A DNA stretch of 64,000 nt from Pseudomonas gingeri (GCF_013385635.1 NZ_JACAPR010000021.1:90282-154281); one strand, 5' to 3'. Positions 35,592 through 44,601 are shown, counted from the first letter of the stretch. Made by a program: numbers and translations. Notes: a model not told the origin generated them from the sequence alone.

Positions 35592-36074
35592 TCACTGCTG
35601 AGCGTCAGCTTTCAGCGGGCCGTAGTCACTCCACATATCGCGGTGCAGTTTCCAGACGCCACCCTGTTTCAGGAAAACCAGGACCTGCTTACCGCGAAAA
35701 CTGACCTTGCCACTGTGATCACGGACCTCGGCATCCGAGATTTCGGTAACCGCTTGATCGTCACCGTAGAACTCGTAGTTGCTGAAAGAAACGCTGCCCG
35801 GCTGGGTTCCGGCATACCCCTGGGTGAAGTAGGCGGTGATCGCGCTGGCACCGCTGACTTTGGCGCCACCGGGCGGCAACAGTGCGCCCTCTGCCGTGTA
35901 GAGGCGACCTATCGCCTCATAGTCACCTCGCGCGAAGGCCTGCGCCCACCGTGCGTTCTCGGCCTTGATGGCCGCTTCGGGCGGGCGCTGCGGGTCAGCG
36001 GCCGTTGCCGGCAGGGTAAAGGCGAAAAGGGAGAAGCCGACGGCAAGGGCAGCCGTGCAAAGACGTATCTGTCG
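35592..36074 (-). CDS. Exported NTF2-like (SgcJ/EcaC or DUF4440) family protein
   Basis: A 160-aa protein with a Sec signal peptide (MRQIRLCTAALAVGFSLFAFTLPATAA) and a SnoaL/DUF4440-type cone domain (AENARWAQAFARGDYEAIGRLYTAEGALLPPGG, QVLVFLKQGGVWKLHRDMW). An upstream ATG (36119) would place 15 residues before the signal peptide, so 36074 is preferred. Convergent with the regulator gene. Likely periplasmic; substrate unknown. Confidence 0.8.
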   Translation of the reverse strand, partial: RQIRLCTAALAVGFSLFAFTLPATAADPQRPPEAAIKAENARWAQAFARGDYEAIGRLYTAEGALLPPGGAKVSGASAITAYFTQGYAGTQPGSVSFSNYEFYGDDQAVTEISDAEVRDHSGKVSFRGKQVLVFLKQGGVWKLHRDMWSDYGPLKADAQQ

Positions 36075-36158
36075 CATCTGATGATTTCCGATATGGGCTT
36101 GAAGTGAAGAGGGCCGCACCCGCTTGGGCAGGTGCAGCCGACATGGCCTGCGAGCGCT

Positions 36159-37013
36159 TCAGCGAACGCCGGGGATTCGTGCGAGTCCCTTGGATGCGTT
36201 AGGCAATACTTTGTCGACCATCGCGATGACTTCTGGCCGAGCCTCCCGGGGATGACCGGAATGGAACGGCGGAGCGGGGTCATATTCGATCGCGAGCTGG
36301 GTGAACTCGGCGGCCTGTTGACCGCGCAGTTTCGCGGCCACACGAAGGGCAAAGTCGATGCCCGCGGTCACGCCGCCGCCGCTCATGAACCGACCGTTGT
36401 CGTCTTCCACGAAGCGATCCGGAACGGCGATGGCGCCGTATTCGGTCAGCTTGTTGACGAAGGCCCAATGGCAGGCGCTGCGCTTGCCCTTGAGAATCCC
36501 CGTCGCGGCAAGCACCAGCGATCCGTTGCAGACCGACGTCACATGCCTGGCGCTTTCAGCCAGACGGCGGATCTGTGCCAGGTACTCCGGTCGCATCGGC
36601 GCCGACAGATCAGACCCGCCGGGCACCAGGATCAGGTCGGTCTTTTCAATGTCGGCCAGGCGTTCGGTATTGCCATACACGACCCCGAATTCGAGGGTCA
36701 CGTTGCCGCCATTGAGGCTCGCATACCGCACGTTGGTATTCGGCAGCCGGTGGAAAATTTCGCTGGGGCCGGCGAAGTCGAGCAGCGTGCCGCCATCGTA
36801 GTTCACGATCAGAATATTCAGGGGTTCGTTCGGCGCCAGCTCCGCTCCGCCGCCCGCCTGCGCGAGCGCGGAGGTGGCGTGGCCAAGCAGCGCTCCGCCG
36901 CCCAGGAGGGAACCGAGGGTGACGATGCCGCCGAACTTGAGTACATCGCGGCGGGAACTGCCCGTGCTGATCGGCCGCTCGCCCGTGGTGTTGTTTTCGT
37001 TAGGGTCGGTCAC
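36159..37013 (-). CDS. Tat-exported DJ-1/PfpI family protein (isonitrile hydratase-like)
   Basis: A 284-aa protein with a Tat signal (SSRRDVLKFGGIVTLG) and a DJ-1/PfpI domain (LNILIVNYDGGTLLDFAGPSEIFHRLP). The nucleophile elbow TSVCNGSLVLAATGIL supplies the Cys, and MSGGGVTAGIDFALRV is typical of isonitrile hydratase relatives. Export through Tat is unusual for this family, which is mostly cytosolic. It lies 12 bp after the SDR on the same strand, so the two are likely an operon. Hydratase function is not proven. Confidence 0.85.
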   Translation of the reverse strand: MTDPNENNTTGERPISTGSSRRDVLKFGGIVTLGSLLGGGALLGHATSALAQAGGGAELAPNEPLNILIVNYDGGTLLDFAGPSEIFHRLPNTNVRYASLNGGNVTLEFGVVYGNTERLADIEKTDLILVPGGSDLSAPMRPEYLAQIRRLAESARHVTSVCNGSLVLAATGILKGKRSACHWAFVNKLTEYGAIAVPDRFVEDDNGRFMSGGGVTAGIDFALRVAAKLRGQQAAEFTQLAIEYDPAPPFHSGHPREARPEVIAMVDKVLPNASKGLARIPGVR

Positions 37014-37025
37014 GATAACTGCTCC

Positions 37026-37772
37026 TTAAAGTTGCGAGGCGCCGCCGTCGACCACCAGTTCGGTGCCGACCACATAGGAGGATTCGTCGCTGGCCAGATA
37101 GAGCGCCGCGTAGGCAATGTCCTCGGCCCGGCCCATATGGCCTACCGGGATGGCTTGGGCAAGCTCGGCCTTGCAGTTGCGAACCCACTCCTCGGACATG
37201 CCCCACTTGCTGATCAGCGGCGTGTCCATCGCACCGGGAGCAATCGCATTGAAGCGGATTTTCCGCTCGAGAAATTCGTATGACCAACTGCGGGCCAGTG
37301 AGCGCACGGCTGCCTTCGCCGCCGCCGTCAGGGAGATGCCATGCTTGCCGGTCTGCGCGACGAACGAGGTGTTGAGAATCACCGAAGCGCCCTCTCGCAA
37401 GTCAGGCAGCACCGCCTGCAGCGTGACCACCACGCCCTTGACGTTGATGTCCATGATCTCGTCATAGAGGTCGTCGTCGATGTCGTCGAGTGCGGACGGG
37501 AAGGCTCGACCGGCGTTGGCAAACACCACGTCCAGACCGCCGAACCGTTCCTTCACCACGGCGGCAATCGCCCGCATGTCCTTGAGCGAACGCACATCGC
37601 CCTGGAGCACCAGCGCGTTGTCGCCCAGCTCGGCCTGCACCCCTTCAAACACCGCAGCATCGCGACCGGTCACCGCGACCCGCGCGCCTTCCGCGATGAA
37701 CAGTCTGGCCGTGGCGAGACCGATGCCGCTGGTCCCGCCGGTGATCAACACCGATTTGTTCTTGAGCCTCAT
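37026..37772 (-). CDS. SDR family oxidoreductase lacking the catalytic tyrosine
   Basis: A 248-aa classical-type short-chain dehydrogenase/reductase. The cofactor motif TGGTSGIG is at about 11-18, NAG at about 90, and the Ser of NTSF is in place. In the active-site helix the expected YxxxK reads TAAAK, so the proton-donating Tyr is Thr (codon ACG). It may be inactive or act differently. First gene of an operon with the Tat-exported PfpI protein. Confidence 0.88.
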   Translation of the reverse strand: MRLKNKSVLITGGTSGIGLATARLFIAEGARVAVTGRDAAVFEGVQAELGDNALVLQGDVRSLKDMRAIAAVVKERFGGLDVVFANAGRAFPSALDDIDDDLYDEIMDINVKGVVVTLQAVLPDLREGASVILNTSFVAQTGKHGISLTAAAKAAVRSLARSWSYEFLERKIRFNAIAPGAMDTPLISKWGMSEEWVRNCKAELAQAIPVGHMGRAEDIAYAALYLASDESSYVVGTELVVDGGASQL

Positions 37773-38231
37773 CTTTTGTCCCCTTCTCTGCCTCGTGATT
37801 GATCAAGCCGAAAGCCGCGCAATCACGTCTGCGCGCATTTCTGCGCTCGATTTCCTGGGCAAATTATGGAAACGGGACCTGATTGGCGTAAAGGCCGTAT
37901 AACCCTCAAAAAACGCCACTGAAAAGGTTCGACCTGACACGATCCTCGCCCCTGTCAGTGATCTGGTGCGAACCCTCTGGACAGCCTCCAGAGGCCCTCG
38001 ACAATTCGACAGGCGTGCCATCTCATACACTGGCGAGTACGTCTCGGCGTTGATGTCAGCAGATGACAAAAACAAACAAGCCCAGCATAAGCTGGGCTTT
38101 TTCCAGGCCTCGAAGGGCCACACTGACCCTGCGTCAGGCCAGGGAGGGCATGAAGACACTCATCGGGTTGAACCGATCACCAGGGTTATGCGTCAATCCT
38201 TTCCGACGTGAACGCCGCCCAGGAATACCCC
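37773..38231. other. Divergent intergenic region with an orphan terminator
   Basis: About 460 bp between the SDR and the isochorismatase-like gene. No supported ORF. A strong hairpin with a T-run (38078-38105) has no annotated gene ahead of it, so a small RNA or lost gene is possible. Confidence 0.4.
38078..38105 (+). terminator. Orphan rho-independent terminator
   Basis: AGCCCAGC-ATAA-GCTGGGCT followed by TTTTT on the plus strand. It could end an unannotated small RNA transcribed from about 37.9 kb. Confidence 0.65.
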
Positions 38232-38693
38232 ATGCGCCAAGCCCTGTTGATCATCGATGTGCAACCCAGCTTCTCCCCGCCGCCATGGCTGGTCGACGGC
38301 ATCATGGACCTGATCGGCCGCATGCCCAGCGTCGCCACCGTCGAGCGTCACGACGAATCGATCACCCCGTTCCAGCGCCAGCTCGGTTGGCACCCGGCAC
38401 CGGACGACGACAGCCTGGTGCCGGCCGACCGCATCTTCATCAAGCATGGCTACGCCCCGTCACCGGCAACCATCGCGTACCTGAAAGGCCTGGAGGTCGA
38501 GCGAGTCCTGGTCTGTGGCCTGCAGACAGAAACCTGCTGCCTCGCCGCCGGCTTCGCGCTGTTCGATGCAGGATTGCAACCGACGTTGATCACCGACCTG
38601 ACGGTCGGCTCGTCACTGGATCGCAGCGGTGGATTGGGAACACGGCTCTGGGAACATCACTTCAAGCACACGGTGCGCTCCCAGGATTTGTAA
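38232..38693 (+). CDS. Isochorismatase family cysteine hydrolase
   Basis: A 153-aa isochorismatase/nicotinamidase-like hydrolase. LLIIDVQPSF holds the catalytic Asp, RIFIKHGY the Lys, and LVCGLQTETCCLAAGFALFDAG the nucleophile Cys with the adjacent pattern. ATG 38232 follows AGGAA; an ATG eight codons upstream is less likely. Substrate unknown. Confidence 0.88.
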   Translation: MRQALLIIDVQPSFSPPPWLVDGIMDLIGRMPSVATVERHDESITPFQRQLGWHPAPDDDSLVPADRIFIKHGYAPSPATIAYLKGLEVERVLVCGLQTETCCLAAGFALFDAGLQPTLITDLTVGSSLDRSGGLGTRLWEHHFKHTVRSQDL

Positions 38694-38699
38694 CGACAG

Positions 38700-38820
38700 C
38701 AACATCGACTATCCGCCGCCTTGGCAATCTCCCCCGGCTCGCCCAGCCCTTCGGTATGCACCGGCCCCGGGCTGATCACATTGACGCGGATATTGCGCGG
38801 TTGCAGATCCAGCAACCAAG
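38700..38820 (-). pseudogene. Internal fragment of an SDR gene
   Basis: The minus strand reads LLDLQPRNIRVNVISPGPVHTEGLGEPGEIAKAA, the segment after the active site of a classical SDR. It is truncated at both ends and joins the LysR fragment directly. Confidence 0.55.
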
Positions 38821-39105
38821 CAGACCGCTCGCCTGCTGCGGGATCTGGAGGAAGTCGACACGGGATTGCGCAATGCCCATGTCGCCGCCGCCCTCGCCGG
38901 GCTGGGGATCATCCACACCTTCGGCTACACGGTGCAAAAGCACATCGACAGCGGCGCCCTGGTCCCATTCCTCGAAGCCTGGCGACCGGCGCCCTACCCC
39001 TTCCATGTGGTCTACGCGCCCAATCGCTACCTGAGCCATCGGGTCAGGGTATTTATCGACTGGCTGGCCGAACGCTTCCAATCGACGCTGGCAAGTCGCT
39101 CGTAG
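38812..39105 (+). pseudogene. C-terminal fragment of a LysR family regulator
   Basis: The frame reads LRNAHVAAALAGLGIIHTFGYTVQ...FHVVYAPNRYLSHRVRVFIDWLAERF, the end of a LysR effector domain. The HTH and most of the sensor are gone. With the SDR piece to its left, it marks a deletion across a divergent SDR-lysR pair. Confidence 0.7.
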
Positions 39106-39278
39106 GCGCTTTCCAACCATGCAACGGACTGATGCAAGTCAACGGGAGTGCCCGGAACAGCGTCGACCATGAAAGATTGTTCAGGTTCGCCCCTTCATGA
39201 GGGTCCGGTCACCGAACTGTTACTCAATGATGTCATAATGCAGCCTACGCATTGGGGCACTGGAAAAGCATCATTCAC

Positions 39279-39740
39279 ATGTCGACGAAACACAGCAGAA
39301 AACAAGCCGGCTTCACGCTGATAGAAATGCTGGTCACCGTCGCCATTGTCGCGATCCTCGCCGCCATCGCCGTGCCCGCCTACAGCAGCTACGTCACCAA
39401 GAGCAATATCAAGGCCGCCGAGTCCGACCTGGTCGCGTTGAGTCTCAACCTGGAAAACTTCTACCAGAAGCAGTTGGTGTACCCGGCCTCCGGTGCCAGC
39501 GGCACGACGCAGATCCAGTGCGTGCTGGCCAGTAGTGCCTCGCCTTGCACCGCCCCGGCATCAGGCTGGCAGCCGAGCCAGTCGAGCAAGTTCAGCTACT
39601 CGCTCAGTTCCAACGCGACCACCTACACCGTGACCGCCACAGGCACCAGCGGCAATGTCAATGGCTGCACAATCACGCTGACCCAGGACAACACCCGCAG
39701 CATCGCCTCGTGCAGTTCGTATAACGGCAACTGGTTGTAA
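39279..39740 (+). CDS. Type IV pilin / PilE-like minor pilin
   Basis: A 153-aa prepilin. The short basic leader ends in QAG before FTLIEMLVTVAIVAILAAIAVPAY, with Glu at +5 of the mature chain, then a helical stem and a disulfide-type C-terminal region (CVLASSASPC; CTITL..CSSY). Processed by PilD and inserted in the inner membrane before pilus assembly. First of five genes reading right with tight or overlapping junctions. Confidence 0.88.
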   Translation: MSTKHSRKQAGFTLIEMLVTVAIVAILAAIAVPAYSSYVTKSNIKAAESDLVALSLNLENFYQKQLVYPASGASGTTQIQCVLASSASPCTAPASGWQPSQSSKFSYSLSSNATTYTVTATGTSGNVNGCTITLTQDNTRSIASCSSYNGNWL

Positions 39741-40204
39741 TGCGCTGCCGCGGCTTCACGCTGATCGAGCTGATGATCACCATTACCCTGTTCGGCCTCC
39801 TGCTGTTCGTGGGGGTGCCGTTGACTCAGTCATGGACCAACAGCGCCTATCAGCGCGATGCCGCCGGCCTGCTCAAGCAAGGGATCAGTCGCACCAAGGC
39901 CATCGCCCTGCGCAACCAGGGCGCCGTGCAGGACAGCGCGCCCGCCGCCGTGCTCTGTCGTTCCGGGCAGAACCTCAATCTGTTCCGGCTCACTGCGGGA
40001 CAGGCCATCGACTGCGCCACAACCACGCAGCCCTTATGGAGTAGCCCGCTCCCGGCGGCAGCCAGCATCAAGGCCGCGGGTGTCGACCTGGCTTGCGTGG
40101 CCTTCAGCAACCGGGGCCTGGCGGTCAGTTCCAGCGCCTGTACCACCAGTACGTTGCAGGTCACGGCGGGCAGTGAGAGTTCAGTCGATGTCCCGCTCAT
40201 CTAA
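39740..40204 (+). CDS. FimT/GspH-type minor pseudopilin
   Basis: A 154-aa prepilin with leader MRCRG and mature start FTLIELMITITLFGLLLFVGVPL, then the GspH/FimT-type region. Its start overlaps the previous stop (TAATG). FimT-class pilins initiate pilus assembly and can bind DNA during uptake. Role here inferred from family and operon. Confidence 0.85.
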   Translation: MRCRGFTLIELMITITLFGLLLFVGVPLTQSWTNSAYQRDAAGLLKQGISRTKAIALRNQGAVQDSAPAAVLCRSGQNLNLFRLTAGQAIDCATTTQPLWSSPLPAAASIKAAGVDLACVAFSNRGLAVSSSACTTSTLQVTAGSESSVDVPLI

Positions 40205-40604
40205 GCCGCGCCCCTGGCGACAACGGGGCGATGTCCTGCTCGAATCCCTGGTCGGTATCCTGCTGATGTCGATCATCGGCCTGGGCATCACCTATGCCGC
40301 GTCGCGGGCGGCGGTCAGCCAGCGTGACATGAAGCTGCAGAATATCGTGGTCAGCCAGATGCGCAGCCTGCTGGAGCAGAACGGCGCGCTGCTGTGCTCG
40401 ACCAACGCCGCCTTGCTCGTCGTCTCCATCCCCACCCAGACCAGCCCGCTGCCGATCGTTGCAACCTGCACCAGCGCCCCGGCCGTCACCGTCGGCACCA
40501 GCACCCTCACCGGCGGGACGCCGCAGAGCGCCGTGGTGCTGACCACCCGCGCCCAGGACAGCAGCATTTTTGGCGGTGTCATCCGCGTGGGCGACGAGTC
40601 ATGA
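40188..40604 (+). CDS. PilV-type minor pilin
   Basis: A 138-aa prepilin. A basic leader (MSRSSKPRPWRQRG) precedes DVLLESLVGILLMSIIGLGITYAAS, with Glu at +5. It begins 17 nt inside the previous gene and its end overlaps the next start (ATGA). Short compared with many PilV proteins. Joins the pilus tip or priming complex by analogy. Confidence 0.8.
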   Translation: MSRSSKPRPWRQRGDVLLESLVGILLMSIIGLGITYAASRAAVSQRDMKLQNIVVSQMRSLLEQNGALLCSTNAALLVVSIPTQTSPLPIVATCTSAPAVTVGTSTLTGGTPQSAVVLTTRAQDSSIFGGVIRVGDES

Positions 40605-41338
40605 GCCGTGGGCAAGAAGGCTTCACGCTGATCAGCCTGATGGTCGGCACGGCCATTTCCCTGATCAGCATCCTGGCCATGCTCTCGTTGTATAAAAACC
40701 TGGTCTACACCTCGGCGGCATCGATCCAGAGCGCCCGGCAAGACGGCCAGGTGGCGGCGGCCCTGCTGACCGCCCAGCGCGAACTGATGAATGCCGGCTT
40801 CTGGAGTGGCAGCGCCACCGTGCGCGCCAGCACCGATATCGACAATAATTTCGTGCTGCTGTCCGGCGCCCTCCTGAGCAACGGCACCCTGAGCGGCAAT
40901 GCCACCGCCCAGAGCAGCTTTCCGACCCTGACCAGCGCGTCCCCCAACGGCATCACCGGCAACGCGATTGTCTGGTCCTACCAGACCAGCGCCACGGCCA
41001 CCGCCGGTTGTGCCGGACTGCTGATCAGCAACGGTGCCCTGCTCAGCCTCAAGGCCGCCGCCGGTTGTACCCAGGCCTCGTCGCAGTGGGGCGGCACGAC
41101 CTGGACCAGCACCCCGCTGATCGAGGCCGGCCAGGGCAGCGCCGTGTTCTCGGTGGGCTTTGCCACCTGCTGGCCCTATGGCCGGACCACCGACACCACC
41201 AATACCGCCTCGCGCCTGCAAGTCACCCTGAACGCCAACAACAGTACGCTCGACCCCAATAGCAGCGATCCCCAGCCCGCCTACGTCAAAAGCAAGGCAA
41301 CGGCCTGTCTGATCAACTTCGAAAAACCCACTTCCTGA
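40601..41338 (+). CDS. PilW-type minor pilin
   Basis: A 245-aa prepilin with leader MSRGQEG and mature start FTLISLMVGTAISLISILAML. Serine replaces the usual Glu at +5, which normally aids subunit docking. The long C-terminal domain has paired cysteines (CAGLL..CTQ; CWPY..CLINF). Coupled to the PilV-type gene. Confidence 0.82.
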   Translation: MSRGQEGFTLISLMVGTAISLISILAMLSLYKNLVYTSAASIQSARQDGQVAAALLTAQRELMNAGFWSGSATVRASTDIDNNFVLLSGALLSNGTLSGNATAQSSFPTLTSASPNGITGNAIVWSYQTSATATAGCAGLLISNGALLSLKAAAGCTQASSQWGGTTWTSTPLIEAGQGSAVFSVGFATCWPYGRTTDTTNTASRLQVTLNANNSTLDPNSSDPQPAYVKSKATACLINFEKPTS

Positions 41339-41349
41339 CAGAGCGCTTG

Positions 41350-43518
41350 ATGCCAGCCCCTTCGTTTTCCGGATCGACACGCGCGTCTCAACGCGGCATG
41401 GCGGCCACGCTGATGATCCTGTTCGTCGGCATGGCCCTGACCGTCAGCGCCCTGGGCATGATGTACGGCATACGTGGCGCCCAGCAGCAGCAAGTGGCGG
41501 CCCATGCCATCTCGCCGGCGGAGTCGCGGGTGTGGAGCGGCGTGGAGTGGGTGCGCCTGTACCTGCAGGCCCAGCTGCTGCAGGACAGCACCCTGGCCAA
41601 TGTCACGCCGGGCAACCTGCCCATCAGTGCCAGCGGGCTCAGCGCGCAGATCATTTCCAAGGTCGCCAGCGCGGGTAGCACACTGGTCACCGCGACCATC
41701 ACCGCCACCAACAACCTGGCGACCAATACCCTGCAGGTGGTCTACGTGCTGACCCCGGCCAGCGCCGCGACCACGCCGCCCAGTGGCAACCTGCCACCGG
41801 CCCTGCAGTTCAATGGCAACTTCAACTACACCGGCGGCAACCTGTCGATCACCAACGGCACGACCCTGGCGAACATCGCCGTGACCGGCGTGCTGACCAT
41901 CTCCAACGGTTCGAAAGCCTATGTCTCCGGCTGTGCCAAGGGCGGTATCAACCTCAGCGGCGGCGGTATCGCGGACAACGCGACCCTCAACACCGAGGGC
42001 ACCTTTTCCATGAGCTCCAGCAGTTCCCCGGTCAACCTCACCGTGGGCGCCAAGTCCATCAACATCACTCAGTCCGACGGCAGCTATGTGTCGATCAAGG
42101 CCGGCGCGTTCAAGGCCAACGTACTGTCGGCCGGATCGACCATCGGCAGCGCCCTGGTCGGCGGCACGAAAAACACCGACAACTCGATCACCGCCGCCAG
42201 CACCGGCACGGCCCTGATCACCCTGGCCGATGGCACGGTCTATACCCTGGACCTGAGCAAGGCCAGCCAATCCGCCGGGGTCATCAGCACCACCAGCGGC
42301 GCGCAGTTGATCTCCGGGACCGGCACCCTGCCCGCCAGCATTTCCCTGAGCTACAACGCGATCTATGGCGGCGACGTCAACTTCAAGAACGCCACCGTCG
42401 GTACCTTCTGGGGCAACACTCTGGCGTTGAGCGGCTACAGCGCCACTTACAACACGCTCAAGGCCAACAGTGACGTATCGATCCTCACCGCGACAGTGGG
42501 GCAGTTCCAGGGCGGCGGCAACCTGAGCGTGACGCAATACAACACACCCTCGTTCAACACCACCAGCCAGATCGCCGGCAAGGTGCTCAACCAGAACGGC
42601 ACGGCCTATACGGGCACCGCGCTGGCGAACCTGACACAGAACGTCGTCGGCGCCTCACCAGGCCTGCCCGGCATACCGTACTGCAACATCACCGCCGCGC
42701 CGGTGGACGTCACGCCCCTGCAAAGCCAGGCCAACTACGTGTTCTACTTCGACGGCAACACGCCGATGCTGAAGATCCAGAACGTCAAGACCAGCGCCGG
42801 CACGGCGGTAGCGACGGGCCCCTACAACCTGGCGACCACCGACCTGCGCACCCTGCTGGGAACAACGTTCCTGACCTGCAACTACGGCAACAGCAGTTGC
42901 GGCAACAGCGCGACACCCGCCAACGGCTGGACCTTCACCGGAATCAAGGCCCTGCCGCCGGGCGTGCTCTGGTTCCAGGGCAATATCACCCTCGATGGCG
43001 TGCAAGGCCTGAGCCGGCTCACCAACACGGTGCTCTCCACCAACAACGTGACCCTGACCAGCAACAGCGCGGTGCCCTTGTACTCACCGAACTTCTCCGG
43101 CTACTCGAACCTGTGCACGGGTTCGTTCTACCCGACCAACCTGTGCAACAAGAGCGCGACGCCACCGGCCCTGGCCTCCTGGACCGACAGCTCCAATGTC
43201 AGCCACAGCGGCCTGCCCATCGGCAATATCGCCATCGAAGCCAACGGCGGCCTCGCCACCAGCGGCTGGACCCTCTACGGCAACGTCATCCTCGGCGGCC
43301 TGGTCAACACCTCGGGGGCCACGACCAATATCAAGGGCTCGCTGTCCACCGGCAACAACGGCGCCAGCAACACCACCATTTCCCAGGGCGGCATCGCCAT
43401 CGACGTTTCAGGGGTGACCGGCGATCAGACCATCACCAACCCCACCCCGCCCACGGGCGGCGGCGGTGGTGGCGCGGTCCAGGCCTCGACGAAGGTGCGC
43501 TGGGTTCGGGCGTATTGA
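41350..43518 (+). CDS. Very large PilX-like pilin/adhesin (722 aa)
   Basis: The N-terminus (QRG then MAATLMILFVGMALTVSALGM) is PilX-like, but the protein is 722 aa rather than the usual 150-200. After the stem it carries a long Asn/Thr/Ser/Gly-rich region with repeated beta-type patterns (SITNGTTLANIAVTGVLTISNG), a cysteine-containing domain near residues 430-620 and a Gly-rich tail. It ends the minor pilin operon where pilY1 is often found, so a tip adhesin role is likely but inferred. Confidence 0.8.
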   Translation: MPAPSFSGSTRASQRGMAATLMILFVGMALTVSALGMMYGIRGAQQQQVAAHAISPAESRVWSGVEWVRLYLQAQLLQDSTLANVTPGNLPISASGLSAQIISKVASAGSTLVTATITATNNLATNTLQVVYVLTPASAATTPPSGNLPPALQFNGNFNYTGGNLSITNGTTLANIAVTGVLTISNGSKAYVSGCAKGGINLSGGGIADNATLNTEGTFSMSSSSSPVNLTVGAKSINITQSDGSYVSIKAGAFKANVLSAGSTIGSALVGGTKNTDNSITAASTGTALITLADGTVYTLDLSKASQSAGVISTTSGAQLISGTGTLPASISLSYNAIYGGDVNFKNATVGTFWGNTLALSGYSATYNTLKANSDVSILTATVGQFQGGGNLSVTQYNTPSFNTTSQIAGKVLNQNGTAYTGTALANLTQNVVGASPGLPGIPYCNITAAPVDVTPLQSQANYVFYFDGNTPMLKIQNVKTSAGTAVATGPYNLATTDLRTLLGTTFLTCNYGNSSCGNSATPANGWTFTGIKALPPGVLWFQGNITLDGVQGLSRLTNTVLSTNNVTLTSNSAVPLYSPNFSGYSNLCTGSFYPTNLCNKSATPPALASWTDSSNVSHSGLPIGNIAIEANGGLATSGWTLYGNVILGGLVNTSGATTNIKGSLSTGNNGASNTTISQGGIAIDVSGVTGDQTITNPTPPTGGGGGGAVQASTKVRWVRAY

Positions 43519-43589
43519 TCAGCGACTGTCGCACCAGCGGCGCGACTTTCTATTCGGCACGACAGGTCCCGTAGAACAAAAGTAAACAC

Positions 43590-44468
43590 TCAGGTCAACC
43601 GTGCCCCCGCCATCAACCCCTCGGTCAACAACGATACCAGCGGCTGCACCAGATGCTGGGTGCCGGCCTCGTCACCGACCACCGCGACTTCGGTAGAGGG
43701 CAGTGTCGGCAGCTTTTCCGAAGGTTCGAGAATCTTCATCCCCTCCTGCAGGAAAGAGGTACCCAGCGCCGTAATCCCCAGCCCGCCGGAGACAGCGGCC
43801 TGCACGCCGATCAGGTTGCTGGCCAGGCAGGCCGAGACCCATTCGCGATTCACCGACGCCAGGGCCTCGACCATGATCGCGCGGTATGCGCAGGGCGGTC
43901 GCATCATCACCAGCCGTATCGGCCGGGCAGCTTCGATTTCGTAGTCGCTGGCGGCCATCCACACCAGCGGTTCGCGCCAGATGACCCGACCGCGCTGAGC
44001 CGTCGCGCTGATCTTGCGCTTGGCGATCACCACATCCAGTTGCCCCGCCTCATAAGCCGTGAGCAGGTCGTTGCTCAGGCCGGTGGTGAGCTCCAGCTGG
44101 ATATCGGGATATAGCGCGCAGAAGCGCGACAGCAATTTGGGCAACTGGGTCAGCACCAGGTTTTCCGAGATACCCAGGCGCAACAAGCCCGGCGTCGCCG
44201 GCGCCTTGATCTCACGCAGGAATGCCTCGTAATGCACCAGCATCCTGCGTGCCCCCACCAGCAGGCGCTCGCCGTCCGCGGTCAGGGTCAACGCGCGACT
44301 GGTGCGCTCGAACACCCGTAGACCGAGGATTTCCTCCAACCGGATGATCTTCTGGCTCACCGCCGATTGCGAACGCGCAATCACCTCGGCCGCCGCCGTG
44401 AAACTGCCGGTCTCCGACACGGCGATAAACGCCCTGAGCAAGTCGATCTCGATATCGCTGGCCTGCAT
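43590..44468 (-). CDS. LysR family transcriptional regulator
   Basis: A 292-aa LysR-type regulator. The N-terminal winged HTH is IDLLRAFIAVSETGSFTAAAEVIARSQSAVSQKIIRLEEILG, followed by an effector-binding domain. ATG 44468 is preferred over the in-frame 44528 because it starts at the conserved HTH. Divergent from the NTF2-like gene at 44602, its probable target. Confidence 0.9.
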   Translation of the reverse strand: MQASDIEIDLLRAFIAVSETGSFTAAAEVIARSQSAVSQKIIRLEEILGLRVFERTSRALTLTADGERLLVGARRMLVHYEAFLREIKAPATPGLLRLGISENLVLTQLPKLLSRFCALYPDIQLELTTGLSNDLLTAYEAGQLDVVIAKRKISATAQRGRVIWREPLVWMAASDYEIEAARPIRLVMMRPPCAYRAIMVEALASVNREWVSACLASNLIGVQAAVSGGLGITALGTSFLQEGMKILEPSEKLPTLPSTEVAVVGDEAGTQHLVQPLVSLLTEGLMAGARLT

Positions 44469-44601
44469 GATGAATTCGCCTTTCAACTGGATGCGATTAA
44501 ATTTATGCGTTTGAGTTCTAGATAGCAAACTCCGAACATCGTGCTCATCCGGTCAGCGGTCACCGCATCGGCCAAACAACTGCAAGCACGAGGAATACCC
44601 C

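Noticed and set aside
36132..37283. Plus-strand frame of 383 codons
   Set aside because: Antisense to the Tat-exported PfpI and SDR genes, both of which show clear motifs.
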